Source: Drosophila persimilis
Lineage: Eukaryota > Arthropoda > Insecta > Diptera > Drosophilidae
DNA length: 64,000 nucleotides
Direction: 5' to 3'
NCBI RefSeq assembly: GCF_003286085.1
Contig: NW_020825359.1
Location: forward strand, 99,501 to 163,500
In this document: piece after piece, positions 12,001 to 24,507 of the stretch
How the letters are laid out: every line of letters starts with the position of its first letter
How positions within the stretch are numbered: position 1 is the first letter of the stretch
Notes under the pieces: model-generated
What the model saw: the letters and a program-made list of their open reading frames with translations, nothing else
What the model was told of the DNA's origin: nothing
Database searches by the model: none
Translations under genes and position numbers: made by a program

Positions 12001-13240
12001 GAGCGTTTACTGTTGCCAGTTTGATTAATGACAGCGATTGCCGGCAAACGCTGACTGATGGCTGAGAGTGAGGTGGGGGGGATATGTAGCTTTGACAGTG
12101 ACCCTGGCCACTCTCATGGTCAGGGCTGGGTGTTGGTAGTACTCAAAGGCAAACTAAGTTGTCTGGCAGCCAACTCATACCGCAGCCTCCCTCAGTTTTA
12201 TGGGCCCTCCTCGGAGAGTCATTTTAAATCACAAAAATGAAACTGTAAGCGAAACTAAGAATCAATCAATGGCAGGAGTCTGGAGGGCGTACCATGACTG
12301 CATCGCCAGCAGCCGCCCCCCGGCTGTCATCAATGTTTACGAGCACCCATAATGACGAAACATTGCCGAGCGGCAAAGAGATGGCGATGGCATAATCAAA
12401 GGACACGCAGCCTCATCAAGTTTTCTCCATTCTTCTCTGCGCTTTTGTGGGCTGTGCGCCGGGCAGAACAATGCGTGAAAATAAAACGAGTGATAATGAG
12501 TGCGTGGCCGAGACGCTGACCCAAGCAGAGTCCCAGCCATTCATCCATCCCGCAAATGGTCATGGGCGGTGCCTCGGGGCTGGGGGTTGGGGGTTGGGGC
12601 GGGTAATGGGGCCATGTGCTGAGAGCAAATTGTCTAGAAACTCAAAAAGGCAACAAGCCGTTGAAGCCATAAAACGGACAGAAGCCCAAAAAGCAAGCAG
12701 AAAAAATATTCCCCCCAACTGTCAAAGACAGTCCCCCAACTGAAAGAACTCATAAAGATTGGCCAAAAAGGTTTATGTTGCATTTGCCACCCCCATAAGC
12801 CACGACCAGATGTGGCCAAAAGCAATAAAGCTCGTAGAAAATGTGCTGGGGTGCACTTGTCAGCTTGGTTATGGCCATCAAACGACAATCAACGATCTAA
12901 TGCAATTGACGATAACGGCCAATACTTTTCACAGGATACGAGCTTATTTATTAAATCTGCGCATTCGTTTCAAATTTCGCGCGCATAAATGGAAATTTAA
13001 GCTGAAAATGTATACATGGTAACTACACGTCCGCTACACAACAACTACATATTTATGTAAATACCAACAGAGACACCTGCCGAGGAAACCAGTCAAGGAA
13101 AAAGCTCTACATCGAAAAGCCAGAGCGGAAAAAAAGTTCACAGAAGCTAAAATATATAAAATACTGAAAAACTTAAATCATTTTTGCAAAGCGACGACGT
13201 TAAATTAATTAATTCATTTTACTTTACTAGTTTCGTTGAC
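9009..13240. other. Intergenic DNA, no gene supported
   Basis: I find no exon with convincing codon use and splice context. The longest frame (minus, 9769-10272) runs through typical non-coding AT/TG-rich DNA. This is the likely spacer between the FNDC-like gene and the most distal ec leader. Confidence 0.5.
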
Positions 13241-14274
13241 TGAGTACCGGGTATAAATGCAGAGTCTCGTTTTAATCAAAGGTTTGTTGATATTATGTAG
13301 TTGTTTGGCGCGTTGCAGCATTAGGTTCAGAGTTGCCTAGTAAGAGTTGAGACAAGTAAAGTAAGTGCCAGCGGCACCTGACGGCAAGCTCGGTCAAATT
13401 GGCCAATTTATTCTGTGGCATACTTTCAGGGTAGCCGATCGTGCGCCAGAGTGACCGTACAAGTCGGCAAAGAAACACGACAAATTTTAGTCTGCCGTGT
13501 TGTGGTGTTTATGGTTTACTTCAGATCAGGTTATTTCCATTTCGGACTCAAAAAAGATCGGACGTCGGCCTGCTGTCGGCTTCTAGCGGTTGCTTTGACT
13601 TTGTGTTCACTGGCGCTGTGGCAACATTATTTTTGTCGTCATATCTCACGTCTTGAGGGTGTGCTGTGCGCGCGTGTTTGTGTTTTCTTCTTGTGGTTTT
13701 GTTTGCGTTTGTGCACTTGAATCACTTGTTGATAGTGAAGATATTTTGTCTGTTTGTTTGGGTGTTTTGGATTCGCAGAACGACAAACTGTTTGAGCCGT
13801 CACTCCGAACATCGAGGATCGGCTATCGGCTATCGGCCATCGACCAACGTCAAACAACAATTAACCATTGGCATCGTTTTATCAGCGATTATTGGGGCTG
13901 TGCGGCAAACCTGAATCCCCATCAGCTGAAAGTTTGTTGGTGTTTTTTGTTCGAGTGAAAGCGTGTGAAAAGTAGCCCCCCAACATTGGCCAACAGACGA
14001 GGCCGAAGCCCCCAATGTCTGGGCCCTCTATCCCCGCCCTTTCGTTGGGTGTGCATTGTGCGTGTGTGAGTGAAGACGACAGGGCTTAATAAACTTAATA
14101 CCCTGATATCCATATCCTGTGTTGCGGCCAGCCAAAACTTCCGGTCAACTGGCGTGAACAAAATGAAACCGCACTTGTTGCATCTAGTATCAAGCCAAGC
14201 CCCATCTTCGTCATCATCTTCGACCTCAGCATCAGCTCCAGCATCAGCATCATCCTCACTTCAGGTGTAAAGAG
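13240..14274 (+). promoter_or_regulatory. ec: Candidate distal promoter and non-coding first exon of ec
   Basis: A TATA-like GGTATAAATG at about 13249-13258 is followed by roughly 1 kb of sequence typical of Drosophila leaders (GTGT-rich, short upstream frames). It ends in a consensus splice donor, AGAG followed by GTAAGT, at 14275-14280. The next suitable + strand acceptor before a long coding exon is the one at 24496, which precedes the Cys-box exon of ec and contains only 11 nt of leader. A separate upstream leader is therefore required. The exact start of transcription is not determinable by eye. Confidence 0.35.
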
Positions 14275-15390
14275 GTAAGTGAATATCGTATAGCGATATT
14301 TGGATGGGGCAAAGATCACCTGGGATAAACCGATCATGGAGGAAACAAGATCAATCAATCAACCAGTGATCGCAGCGTGGTCGGGGAAATGTGTTCCACA
14401 GAAAAGAGAATACCCAACGACTACAAGTGGAATGGGAATCGATCAGAGATCAATGGATTCATGTTTTATTATGCAGTAGCTCTACACTTTGAAAGCTAAT
14501 ACAATCATTTAGGATCAAGGATGGCCAGAGGAAAACATGGAGTCATTTGAGTTCTGTTCAAACTTCATCATTTTGGTGAAAACCTTCAGATGCGTAAAAT
14601 CAAAAAAAAAAAAAAAAATGGCAACCAGAGACAGATACAGATACAGATTCATGGCTTCCGAAGGCCTCGCAATGCTCTTTTTGGGCACACTGATTTGGCC
14701 AGTTCTTGGTAGGTTTTTGGACACACTTTTTGTGCAATGTTTGCGGTGTGGCTTCTCTGGCAATATATTTTTTTGGGGTTTCGGGGTCAGCGCTTTTCAA
14801 GCGATACGATCGTACACCAGAGTTATGCATGCAACATTTTGTACGTGATATATTTGACATATCTCGGTATAAAAACACCGGGAACTGATTGATGGCTCTG
14901 GTCTCGTTCGGCTATTAGATCTCTGAGGGTTGGCTCCCCGAGCAGCGGCAGCGGCAGCGGCAGCGACTGCTGTCCCCAATTGCGTAAAATTTGCGTTGAG
15001 TTGGTTTTCACCTGCCAGTGGCAGCGCCTTTAGATGCGTAGAGGTCTGCTCCGGCAATCGATGCGTTCGATAAAGTCCCGTTAAATGTTGTCGCCGCCAA
15101 AAGATCGCTAATTGCCATTGCAGTGCGCAAAACTTGTAGCCAGAGTGGGGTTGGGGGCTGCGAAAGAGGCCGCGGAAGGGAGGGGCTGGTCGGTCGAAGA
15201 AGCTGCTGGCAGAGCTGCCATGTAATTAATAGCCATTAGCCAATTTGGTCTTTTTTCAGCGTCGTCTAGGATGTAAAGAAATTTTCTTCAGACAAAATTT
15301 GCACACATTTTTTTAGAGTTTATGGTGGGGTTTTTTTTTCTAATTAGAGCAAGCAGCCAGACACATACAGAAATATAGCTAAAGATACAT

Positions 15391-15426
15391 GTACAGATAC
15401 AGATACAGATACAGATACAGATACAT
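15391..15426. repeat. (ACAGAT)n microsatellite
   Basis: About six perfect tandem copies of a six-base unit, flanked by slightly diverged copies. Confidence 0.85.
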
Positions 15427-16590
15427 ACTCGTACAAGTGAATGTCAATTTAGCAATTGTTCGAAGCAAATTGCGTGAGACTCATTCGAGTTTGACTCAGA
15501 CTCTGGGTTGATCCAATGTCGGAACTTAGAAATAGCCCAACAAGAGAAAGAGAAGGAAGTGGGGAGAAAGAGGGCGAACAAAGGGTTGAGCTGGGGAAAA
15601 TAAATTGCAAGAGAAAAACAGAAAAAGTCTACCAAGCATTGTACATCCTTTTCGTCGTTGAGAATAGCTTTCTCTTGACTCTTCTACTATACTCTCGTAT
15701 CTATGTATATTCGGGAACTGCTAAAAGTGTAAGGAAAACAAACAAAAGTTCTCTCGATATATGAACCTGTCGCTTCTCAGCCCCCTGGCTGTGGGCCACT
15801 TAAGTGACTTGGAATAATGAACATGAGCAGGAACTTTTGATTCCTAACCAATTGGAATTTCATTCCAATGTCTTCAGTTGCCGCCCTATAAATGGCCCTA
15901 TAAATAAAACATAAACAAAAAACGATATCGAGTGCACCGAGACGTGCTTCCCATCATGCCGGGCCTCCCCCTTCTGGCTATCGACTTTCGTTTGCCCCTA
16001 AATCGACGTTCTCCAAATTGCAACGAAGGCGGCCAGGGCAGCCGATTGTGGCAGGGGCAGGGGCAGGGCACGTGCCTGGACAGCTAAAAACGATCCCGCA
16101 CAGATCCCGGGGCTGCTGGCCATTCGTAAACAATAAACAGATCTTTGTATGTTGCAGCACATGTGCAGGCATACTCGTAATGTACTCCAACTTAGGACTG
16201 CCTTGTTTTTTTTTGTGAATAGAACTTGTGGGACCGACAGATCATTGAACGCTACACTTCTGTTTTCTCTCTTTCTCGTTTTTTACAAGGCGAAATATAT
16301 GTATGTAGATCTAGAATTAGTTTCACTGCTTCAATATCAATATTGCTCTGAAGAGGCACCCCCATAAATTATTCTCTTTCCTACTCTTGTGGATCCAGAA
16401 AACTTCACTCCGAACGAAGAACGCGAAACGACAAAATTTTAATGAATTATAATAGTGTTGAAGATGATTATCTTGGGCTGTCATTGAACCTGCTGTGCCG
16501 CTGTGTCCCAGGCATTGTCTTGGCTTCATTCGGCCCGCTCTTGCCATTCACATCGCACCATAGCCACCGCCACAGCCACTGCCACTGCCA

Positions 16591-16632
16591 CAGCCATAGC
16601 CATAGCCATAGCCATAGCCATAGCCATAACCA
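16591..16632. repeat. (CCATAG)n microsatellite
   Basis: About seven tandem copies of CCATAG, entered from a related CCACAG/CCACTG run starting at about 16564. Confidence 0.85.
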
Positions 16633-17310
16633 TATCTATGTCTCTGGCTCTGGCTCTATCTCCATGTATCTGCGGATGGCGGTTCCATCAACCATTTGTC
16701 ATCTTGCCATGTAACCCTCCCACCCGACTCTCCCCTTGAACCGATCGGTTCTGTTGTTGTGGGCGGCGGAACGGGGAATGGAATCGAATGGAAGTGGAGT
16801 GGAGTGGTAAAAGAACCCAACTCAAGACGAGTCAGAGCCGTAACTCCCCGAACTGGGGTTCTGGTGTATCTCTGCCATCATTCCATTTTTGGGGGCCTGT
16901 AATTATGTTCGATTTTCGTTGACGTTGCGTGTTTGGGCTCTTGTGTTTCGAGCTTGCCCCGCTTTGGGGCTTGGGGCATTCAAATTTCAACAACATCTCA
17001 ACTAAGACACCAAAATGGGCAACTAGTGGCCGTGACAGGAGCCCGACCAGCCAGCTCTCCTTTTTGGCCAGACTCTTTTCGTGGTTTCTTTTTTAATCGA
17101 TTTTAAATTGCGGATTGATTGATGGAGATACCAGCCGTTGACTGGTTTTTGGCTTGCGGATCCTTGTGGCAGCCGTCCCAAATGTAATGCAATCCAGTGC
17201 ACTTGTCCGGCAACCTCTTGAACTGCATTTTCCCCAACAAAATGTTCAATTTTTGGTCTCAAGTGGCCACGGTCTTTGGTTTCCCACATGTCAGGTCTCA
17301 CATCTTCCCT

Positions 17311-17392
17311 CTTGCCTCTTCCCCCTTGCCTCTTCCCCCTTGCCTCTTCCCCCTTGCCTCTTCCCCCTTGCCTCTTCCCCCTTGCCTCTTCC
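17311..17392. repeat. 14 bp minisatellite, about six copies
   Basis: Perfect tandem copies of CTTGCCTCTTCCCC start at 17311, 17325, 17339, 17353 and 17367, with a partial copy at 17381. The near-perfect identity suggests recent expansion. Confidence 0.9.
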
Positions 17393-18149
17393 ATTCAAAA
17401 TCGTAAGCTAATTGAGGATTTTCCGTTAGAGTTGTCGAAAATTTGATACGCCTTGAGCCCGCTTCGCATGTGGCAGCAATCATTATCATTATTAGCACTG
17501 TTATTATCATTATCGTCATTATCATTGATTTTTCCGTTGGAGGATTTTTCCACATTTTCGGTTCGGTTTTGCTTGAGCATGCTCTTTGTGTTTCTGATTG
17601 ATTGAATCTCTGCGATCTGCGGACGCGTTGATTTGCATCATCGGAGGGGTATACAATTTCGTGTCTACATATGTCTAGACTCTAGGCCATGTACGGTCTA
17701 TCAGTTGCTATTGCAACATACGATCTTAGCCGCCATTTCATTTGTTATGCATCCCCAGGAACTCTAACTGTTTGATATCGAAGAAAAAGCTAATTGGCAG
17801 CTCTGAAATGTTGGGATATTTAATATAAATTCGAATCAATGAGGCAGGTCGCTTCCGTTTTCGAAAACTTTTGGCACATTTTCCCACACACAATTCAGTG
17901 CTGTTGAGCGCACAATTTAGTGCTGTTGAGCGCACAATTTAGTGTATTGCGCGCACAAAAGATTCTGAAAGTTTTTGCAAAGATATGTTCAAGATAAATG
18001 TTGAGATTGATTAAATCGAAAGTCAGACAGATGCTATTTACTATCCCTCAAGACAAGGTTCTGTTTCGAGGTTGTAAAACCATTTCTTTGAACCGCCAGA
18101 ATAGACGGTGTCCCCCATATGTGTAACCAGCCTGGTGTCTGCAGCGCTT

Positions 18150-18284
18150 TCACCCCAGCCCCGCCTTGGGAGACACCGTTAAACGCTCTTCGGTCAGCTC
18201 CGAAACCTGTCCAGATCGATAGACGTACGATTTCCCCCAAAATGCAGCACGCACGCAACCTGTGCAGCAGTTGCAGCAGACCAT
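18150..18284 (-). CDS. Possible 44-aa Cys-rich small protein
   Basis: The ATG at 18284, in good context (AATCATGG), opens a 44-codon frame to TGA at 18152-18150. It begins MVCCNCCTGCVRAAFWGKSY, with five cysteines in the first ten residues, then becomes polar (GQVSELTEERLTVSPKAGLG). The surrounding 18040-18370 block is clearly GC-richer than its AT-rich flanks. An overlapping 113-codon minus frame (18375-18034) competes; the short frame has more natural composition. I see no AATAAA nearby and do not recognise a family. It would lie antisense in an ec intron. Confidence 0.3.
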   Translation of the reverse strand: MVCCNCCTGCVRAAFWGKSYVYRSGQVSELTEERLTVSPKAGLG

Positions 18285-19210
18285 GATTAGGGTAACCGGG
18301 CCTGGAGAAAACTATGGCCACTCCATAGTCTGGCAGTAGTAGTAGGATATCTGGCGAGAATATGCGGCATGACATGACTTTCCGACAAACAATTAATGTG
18401 TGTGCCTGTGTGCGTGTGTCTGGGCATGGCCTGAAAAAAGAAACCCATTAAAAAATGTTAATTTCCATAAAATAAAACCGTCTGAACAGACAGAGCGGGC
18501 CATATCGAGACTATGTGGACGCCTAGGTGGAGCAGGAGAGAGAGCGGAGCGAGACCAGCACGTGGCTAAAAGCCACAAAATATAAGACAAAAAACCAAAA
18601 CCAAAAAAAAAAAAAATTTGAGAGAACAAGGCAAGGCGTTTGTGTATCTTAAAGTAGTTTTTTTTTTCTCTATCTTTTTTATTTACGTGCGGAATTTTGT
18701 GGTGTTTTTCGTTCGACTGGGAATGGAGTTGCGTTTGTCAAAATTATTATGCGTGAAATTTACATATCACGCCCACCAAAAATCAAACTCTTTTTGTGTA
18801 TTTCGATGTATCTGTATCTGTATCTTTGACTGGATCTTGTTAAACGCATCTAACGTGGATTTATAGCCGGTGGTATAATTAACTGGTCGGAGGTGTTGCT
18901 AATGGCAGCCCCGAACTGCTGGGGTCGATTCGCTAATGAAGCCTACATCTGATAGGCCTAGGCCTGGCCAATAACCAATTTGCATACCTCAGTGATGATG
19001 GTAATGGACATGGACATGGAGATGGAAATGATGGGCCTAGTCGGAGATGAAGCCGGAGATGACCGCTGTCAGTTATGAGTGCTGTGGTCAGGGCTTCGCT
19101 GGATGCCACACACAATGCTTCGTTTCCATGCGATTGGGCACTGTTCCTTCCACCAGAGTGGACACATCGTCTTCGCGCAGCTGGGCCTTTGATGGAGCTT
19201 GGGTGGGACC

Positions 19211-19241
19211 CGGGGCACGGGGCACGGGGCACGGGGCACGG
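19211..19241. repeat. (GGGCAC)n microsatellite
   Basis: About five tandem copies of a GGCACG/GGGCAC unit. Confidence 0.8.
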
Positions 19242-19591
19242 TACTCGTGTTTGTCGGCAAAAGAGTCAAATGCTCAAACGCTGGTGACGCAGTTCAAATC
19301 GCGAAACTATAAATTATGCTGTCAGTCACAATCAGCCATTGTCTCGGCAGTTCTCCATGGCACAGCCTCTCTCTCTCCCCCTCTTTCTCTCTCTGGCGAT
19401 GCCCTGCTCCGTGGCCACTCTTTAAAATTTTCCGCACAAAGACGCCCATTTTTCTTGATTGCCGCGGCCGCTGTGGCTTTGTGGCTTCTTGCAGCGTCTT
19501 CCAGGGGTGGCTCAGTCTTTGAAGAGTATGCCTACATAGAAAGAAATACATTGTTTCAGTGATTCTTGCATCCACAAGGGCAATGAGTAGA

Positions 19592-19597
19592 TTTATT
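19592..19597 (-). terminator. Poly(A) signal of the 88-aa gene
   Basis: AATAAA on the minus strand, 34 nt beyond the TGA of the 19631-19897 reading frame. Confidence 0.45.
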
Positions 19598-19630
19598 GGA
19601 GCCCCAAATATACCATAAAATGGCATTAAA

Positions 19631-19897
19631 TCAGCTGATACATATTTTATAGGTTGCTTGGACTTTTCTCTCCGCCACTTGCACTTCCACAGTATTCTCT
19701 AGTCCATCACTGTCTGATGGAAGCTTGCATTCTTCTCCTTCTTTTTCAATTAAACTGCGCAGCTGCCGTCGCCTTAGCGCATGCGCTTCGCGTCCAATCG
19801 CGGTCGGACCACTGCTCTCCGCTCTCCGATGTGATGCGCGACGATTGGGAATGCCCCCGCGCGCACCTTTAAGTGCAGTCGGAATGCGTCGCGACAT
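19631..19897 (-). CDS. Small basic/coiled protein, 88 aa, unknown function
   Basis: The ATG at 19897 opens an 88-residue frame ending TGA 19633-19631. The N-terminal third is very basic (MSRRIPTALKGARGGIPNRR). A predicted helix follows (REAHALRRRQLRSLIEKEGE), then an acidic linker and a beta-like end (VEVQVAERKVQATYKICIS). A minus-strand AATAAA at 19597-19592 lies 34 nt past the stop, a good independent sign of a real transcript end. The R-x-x-LRxLIEKE helix recalls short helical segments in small axonemal proteins, but that is a weak resemblance and I assign no function. It lies antisense in an ec intron. Confidence 0.5.
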   Translation of the reverse strand: MSRRIPTALKGARGGIPNRRASHRRAESSGPTAIGREAHALRRRQLRSLIEKEGEECKLPSDSDGLENTVEVQVAERKVQATYKICIS

Positions 19898-22800
19898 GTT
19901 CGGCAGCGAGAGCAACGAACAGCTCCAGAGAGCGGGAATCTCTCTTTCTCACTTTGTCCGAATATACCCTCGTGAGCAGATCGGCTCAAGTTCGGACATT
20001 GCTGTCGCCCACAACAGTGCGGGGGCGGGGCGGGGCGGCTATCGCCGAAGCGTTTCAATACATAAATGTCTTATCTATGGAGCGATCCATGTGGGAGGAA
20101 GCTCGGTTCGGCTCAACAAAATGCAGCCCGTTAAATTGTCAAATTAAAAACAACAACCAAAGAGGGCCAATGTCTTGCGCTCTCGTTCCCACCGCACCGC
20201 ACCGCACCCCTCCCCCCACCCAAGTGGTGTTGGATGCAGAACCACACCAGCAGCTGGTCAATTGGAGGCTTCAAGCTACGACACGTTCAAACGTTTCATT
20301 CATAGCCCAGCAACAGCGCAGTCGAACCGAATCGTTGCATACCCTACCCAACAGACTTTTGGGCGAGATATCCAAGATCCCCATGGCAGCAGTTCAGATG
20401 ATTGATTCTTATGGAAGAAAAGTATAAAGTGTAGGTTTAAAGAGCGTATACTCTACGAGAAAGAGTAGTGATCCTATTTAGAAGTATGTACATACGTGTA
20501 CATATGGAAAACACCATTGTACGAGTACCGTCGGAAAGCGTATAACAAAGACTGAGAAGAAACTGCATTGATTTCTCAGGGTCGGAGACAAGCCACTCGT
20601 TTGCCTGCTGCAACTGCAACTGCAACTGCTGTCGTGCCAGAAATGATGCCAACAGGTGCTCAACATTCTTGGCATAGTTTCTAGAGCAATTGAGGCTCGA
20701 TCATTGAAAGGAGGAGGTGGGCATTGAAATGGGGATGGCGCTCGAGACTAGGACTGGGGCCACAAGCCACAAAACTAAAGCAGGTGGCTGGGTACTTGAT
20801 TGAGCTATTGTAATTGTCAGTCATGCAGAGTCATGGCTGTGGTCTGGCGGCTGGGATTGGGAGACGGGGCACCGTGCACCGGGCACCGGGTACTGGCGTA
20901 TGGGCCAGGCTGCTGCCACAATCTGTGGCAGTGAAGAAAGTCTCTAGCCCCCCCCCGTTACCAGCAGTTGATCGAAATTGGTCTAATACTGCACGAAATC
21001 CGTTTTCCTGGCATGACCAATCGCCCCACCATTTGCTGTGTTTCGATTGGCCGCCGATTAATCGATAAATAGCGTGTGGGCTGGACTGGTAATAAATGGG
21101 TCATTTATAGGATAGGACTATTATTAGGACTACAAGCAAAGACGAAGAGACTTGCTTTCGGTTGATCTTTTGAACAATTTATAGAAGTATCTAAGGGAAC
21201 CGATAGTATTTCAATTATTCGCTTAAGAGGCCTCTGATGATTGGTTCTCTATTTCTGTGGCATGGTATCACTACTCAAAAGCTTTATATCCAAGTTTTGC
21301 GTTCCCATTTACCTGGTGACCCCCACACAACACTCGCTTGACCTCCCGCCCGCCCCTGCACCCTGAATCCAGTCAAAAACCAAATCGTTTTGTGGGCAAG
21401 CACACCGTGGGCCACTATCTGCTTGGTTGCCGTGTGATTTGCATTATGTCACGTTTTTCCGGCGAGGTCAATCCACTCAACTTGAGTCCAAACCACTCTT
21501 GGCTCTGCTCTGGACCTGGCCAGAGGAAAGAATCAGTTGCTGGCGCCAGCTTGGGCCGGTCTACTCGTACTCGTGCGCGTACAGGCCAGAACTTAATGAG
21601 TGACCAGAGCTCATTAGCCTGAAGTCCGAGTAATTGTCGCAAAAATTCGAGTGCGTGACCAGGCAGTGCACACTGTGTGTGGCCCATCTCCCTCACCCGC
21701 TAGCATACGAAGAGAAAGTGCCTTCGTCTCTATGCAAAATCCAACTTCGAAAAGAAACCCAAAGAGCATTGCGTGAGTTGCGTTGCAGTTGGTACAATAT
21801 ACGCCTAAGGAGAGGGTACGGCGAGTATGCTCTGCCGAGTAGCCGAGGTAGCGAGTAGCGAGAACCCACAACTCAGCCGAAGCTGCCTTTTGGAACGATT
21901 GTTTTTGCCGAGAGCACAACTTTTGAGACTTTGAATCAAATCCAATCAAACTTTGCAATTAGTCAGTTCATTTATTTCAACATTACTCATTTAAACGCCA
22001 TCAACATCGTGTACGAGTAGAGTTTATTCGATGAGCAATGGGCCTGTCTGTCAGATGTCCTAAAGCTGTTGCCTTTTGTTGCAGTCTCGTGTCCGATCGG
22101 GTCCGGTTTTCTTGCAATTTCAGAAGAATTTCTAAATTAGGCTTTCCAAAAAAAGAGCCAGAAGAGTGGAAAATTATGAAGTTTATCAACATTTATGATG
22201 TTTTCCGTCCAGAAATTGAATTGACAGCCAGACGATGGCGAATGTTGATTGGATCATATCATGCCACAAATTGTGGCATTTCACGCAACAGCAATTGAAA
22301 TGCCTCACCTATCCCATTCCATTCCATCCCCGCCCATCCTCTCTCTCTCTCTCTCACTCCAATCCAATCCACGAGGCTCCTCTGCCAGCTCTGGCTCTGG
22401 CTCTGGGGCCAGCTCGATTAATATGCAAAGCAGTTGTTCTTTTGTTGCAGTCGCAGTTGCAGGTGCTCGGGCCGATTATGTTAATTAACCTGGACGGTGT
22501 CGAAGGTGGAGAGCCAGCCAGTGCTGCAGCTGAGGCAGCGGTGCAGCGGTGTAGCATTGCAGCATTGCAGCAGCGCCCTGTGGCAGCATTTATCAATTAG
22601 CAACGTTTTGGGCCATTCAACAATTAGCATAAAAGTCATTCGTTTATTCACTCTTTCCCCTCTGTGGATAATTGGAAAAATTCAAATTTAATTCTGGGAA
22701 TCCGGGGGCAATCGAATCTGGAAAAATGTATCGAATGGATTTGTGTTTGGAATTGGAAATTGGCTTGAACCATATAGGGCATTTTCTGGAAACTCTCTCC

Positions 22801-23107
22801 ATGAAAATACTCAATTGAAAACTAAAATTAATCGCAGAGAATATTTAAACGAATGACTGTACGTGCAGGGAATGCCACTCCACAAATATTGGGAGGAGGG
22901 GAAATATTTGCTAGAAATTCACATGCTTTTCGGAATTCTAAAGTATATTTTATATTTAATAAACGGGTAGTGCATTGTGGAACATTTAAACAAACTATTC
23001 CATTGGTAAACTATTCCATTGTCTAAAAATAGATACCAGGTCTCTGGTCTCTGGTCTCTGGACTCTGGACTCTTCGAATATCATATAAAACGCCTCGTCG
23101 TTCAGTG
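19898..23107. other. Non-coding DNA
   Basis: No coding exon supported. Includes a GGTCTCTGG run just before the tRNA (about 23039-23065) and a CTCTCT run near 22340. The GC-rich block 19900-20060 may be the promoter of the 88-aa gene. Confidence 0.45.
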
Positions 23108-23179
23108 GGTTCCATGGTGTAACGGTTAGCACTCAGGACTCTGAATCCTGCGATCCGAGTTCAAATCTCGGTGGAACCT
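23108..23179 (+). tRNA. tRNA-Gln (anticodon CTG)
   Basis: A 72 nt cloverleaf. Acceptor stem GGTTCCA pairs with TGGAACC (23172-23178), discriminator T. D stem GTGT/GCAC, anticodon stem CAGGA/TCCTG, loop CTCTGAA with anticodon CTG at 23141-23143, and T arm with loop TTCAAAT. No intron, no encoded CCA. A run of 15 or more T starting about 13 nt downstream is a strong RNA polymerase III terminator. Decodes CAG, which is heavily used in the glutamine tracts of ec. Confidence 0.97.
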
Positions 23180-24496
23180 TTCACAAAACAATTTTTTTTT
23201 TTTTTTGTCTCTTCTTTTTTTTTGCCCGTCTGCACATTTCATGTACATACATACATACATATGTACATGTTAGAGAGTAGCTGAGAAAGTATTTCGCTGT
23301 CAGCGCTCTGAGCGGGTTGCTCAAGTCTTTCTGCTCTGCTCTGCTCGCATTGCAGACGGACGGACAAGAAAAATAAACAAGAAATAAAAAAAAACATGAA
23401 AATAAAACTGTGCACGATTCATTCGTGCAATTTGATGAATGAATTGCGAATGAAATGACGACGGCTGGCCTGCAATTAGCGGTTGCATAATCCCAGTTGG
23501 CCATTTCCGCTCTACCACCGACCGTCCGTCCGTCCGTTCGGCCGTCCGTCTGTTGGCATCCAAGTGACACAAATTTGACTCTACGCACGCGGCATTCCGT
23601 CATTCGGTGGCTTTCGGGGAGCGGACAGCGGCTTCGCTCTTGGAGGCGACTTTCCCCCGCTTCGAGGCGGGCCCGGACAGATCGTAGGCGAAGTTGGAAG
23701 AGCTATAATCTATCTATAAGGCTACAAATATTTTGTATCCAGATTTCAAACCACGAATGGTTACACCAAAGAAAAAATAAATTAATAAATATTAATAAAT
23801 AATAATAATTTAAATTCATAAATATAAATTTAAAAAAATATATTTATATATTGTATTTAAATATATATGTACATATGTATATGTATATTTTATATTTGCC
23901 CCGAGAGTGTAAATATTAAATGTTTTCACTTGCATTTTGAGATTACTATGAAAATATTCATCTAACTAAATATATTTCTTTTATTATTTCAATTATTTCA
24001 TATTTAAATTAAATATGTTTTTTTTAAATGAAAATACATATATTTACTTTAAAGATTAAAAAATTGTTTAATAAATATATGAATTCTATTAAATTTCCGT
24101 ATTTTTGCTATTAAAAAACTAATATTTCATTTAAATTTAAGTTTAAATATTTAATTTAAAGATTGAAAAATTGTTTAATACATATATAAAATCTATTTAA
24201 TTTCCCTGTTCTAGCTATTAAAAAACGAATATTTAATTTCGATATGGCAGTGTTTCTTTTCCCATGCCATTTTTCGCTCAGTGTATGCCTAAGCCCAAAA
24301 GTCTGTCATGCCCTTGAAATCAGTTAAAGTTTCCTTTTACACCATACACACTCTTATGTCCTTCTTTTTATTCCATATCTCTTGTTGCACCTCTTAAAAA
24401 CATACATGAATCCATCAATCCATCTAGAATGTCTAATCAATGTCTTTGGCATGCTTTTCTCTAATACTTGCCCCCACCCCCCTTTGGCTCTTTCAG
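23180..24496. other. AT-rich intron DNA with a tandem duplication
   Basis: Includes the Pol III terminator, a GTCC/GTCCGT run (about 23519-23552) and a very AT-rich block (about 23760-24245). It ends in the acceptor CTCTTTCAG at 24496. Confidence 0.6.
24051..24240. repeat. AT-rich tandem duplication, 107 bp period
   Basis: Two diverged copies start at 24051 and 24158. Both contain AAAGATTRAAAAATTGTTTAATA, a TCTATT-AATTTCC block and [21 protein letters not shown]. No coding capacity. It may be the remnant of an AT-rich mobile element. Confidence 0.75.
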
Positions 24497-24507
24497 ATCC
24501 CACCCGA

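Larger units (their letters stand above)
14275..18149. other. Intron-like DNA rich in simple repeats
   Basis: Holds a GGCAGC run (about 14944-14965), ACAGAT hexamers (15391-15425), CCATAG hexamers (16591-16632) and a 14 bp tandem repeat (17311-17392). No coding exon supported; one 82-codon + frame at 15516-15764 is discussed under rejected items. Confidence 0.5.

Noticed and set aside
15516..15764. 82-codon plus frame with a hydrophobic segment
   Set aside because: The start is built on a purine-rich GAGAAAG run and the hydrophobic part on AT-rich DNA. No transcript signals; judged a chance frame.
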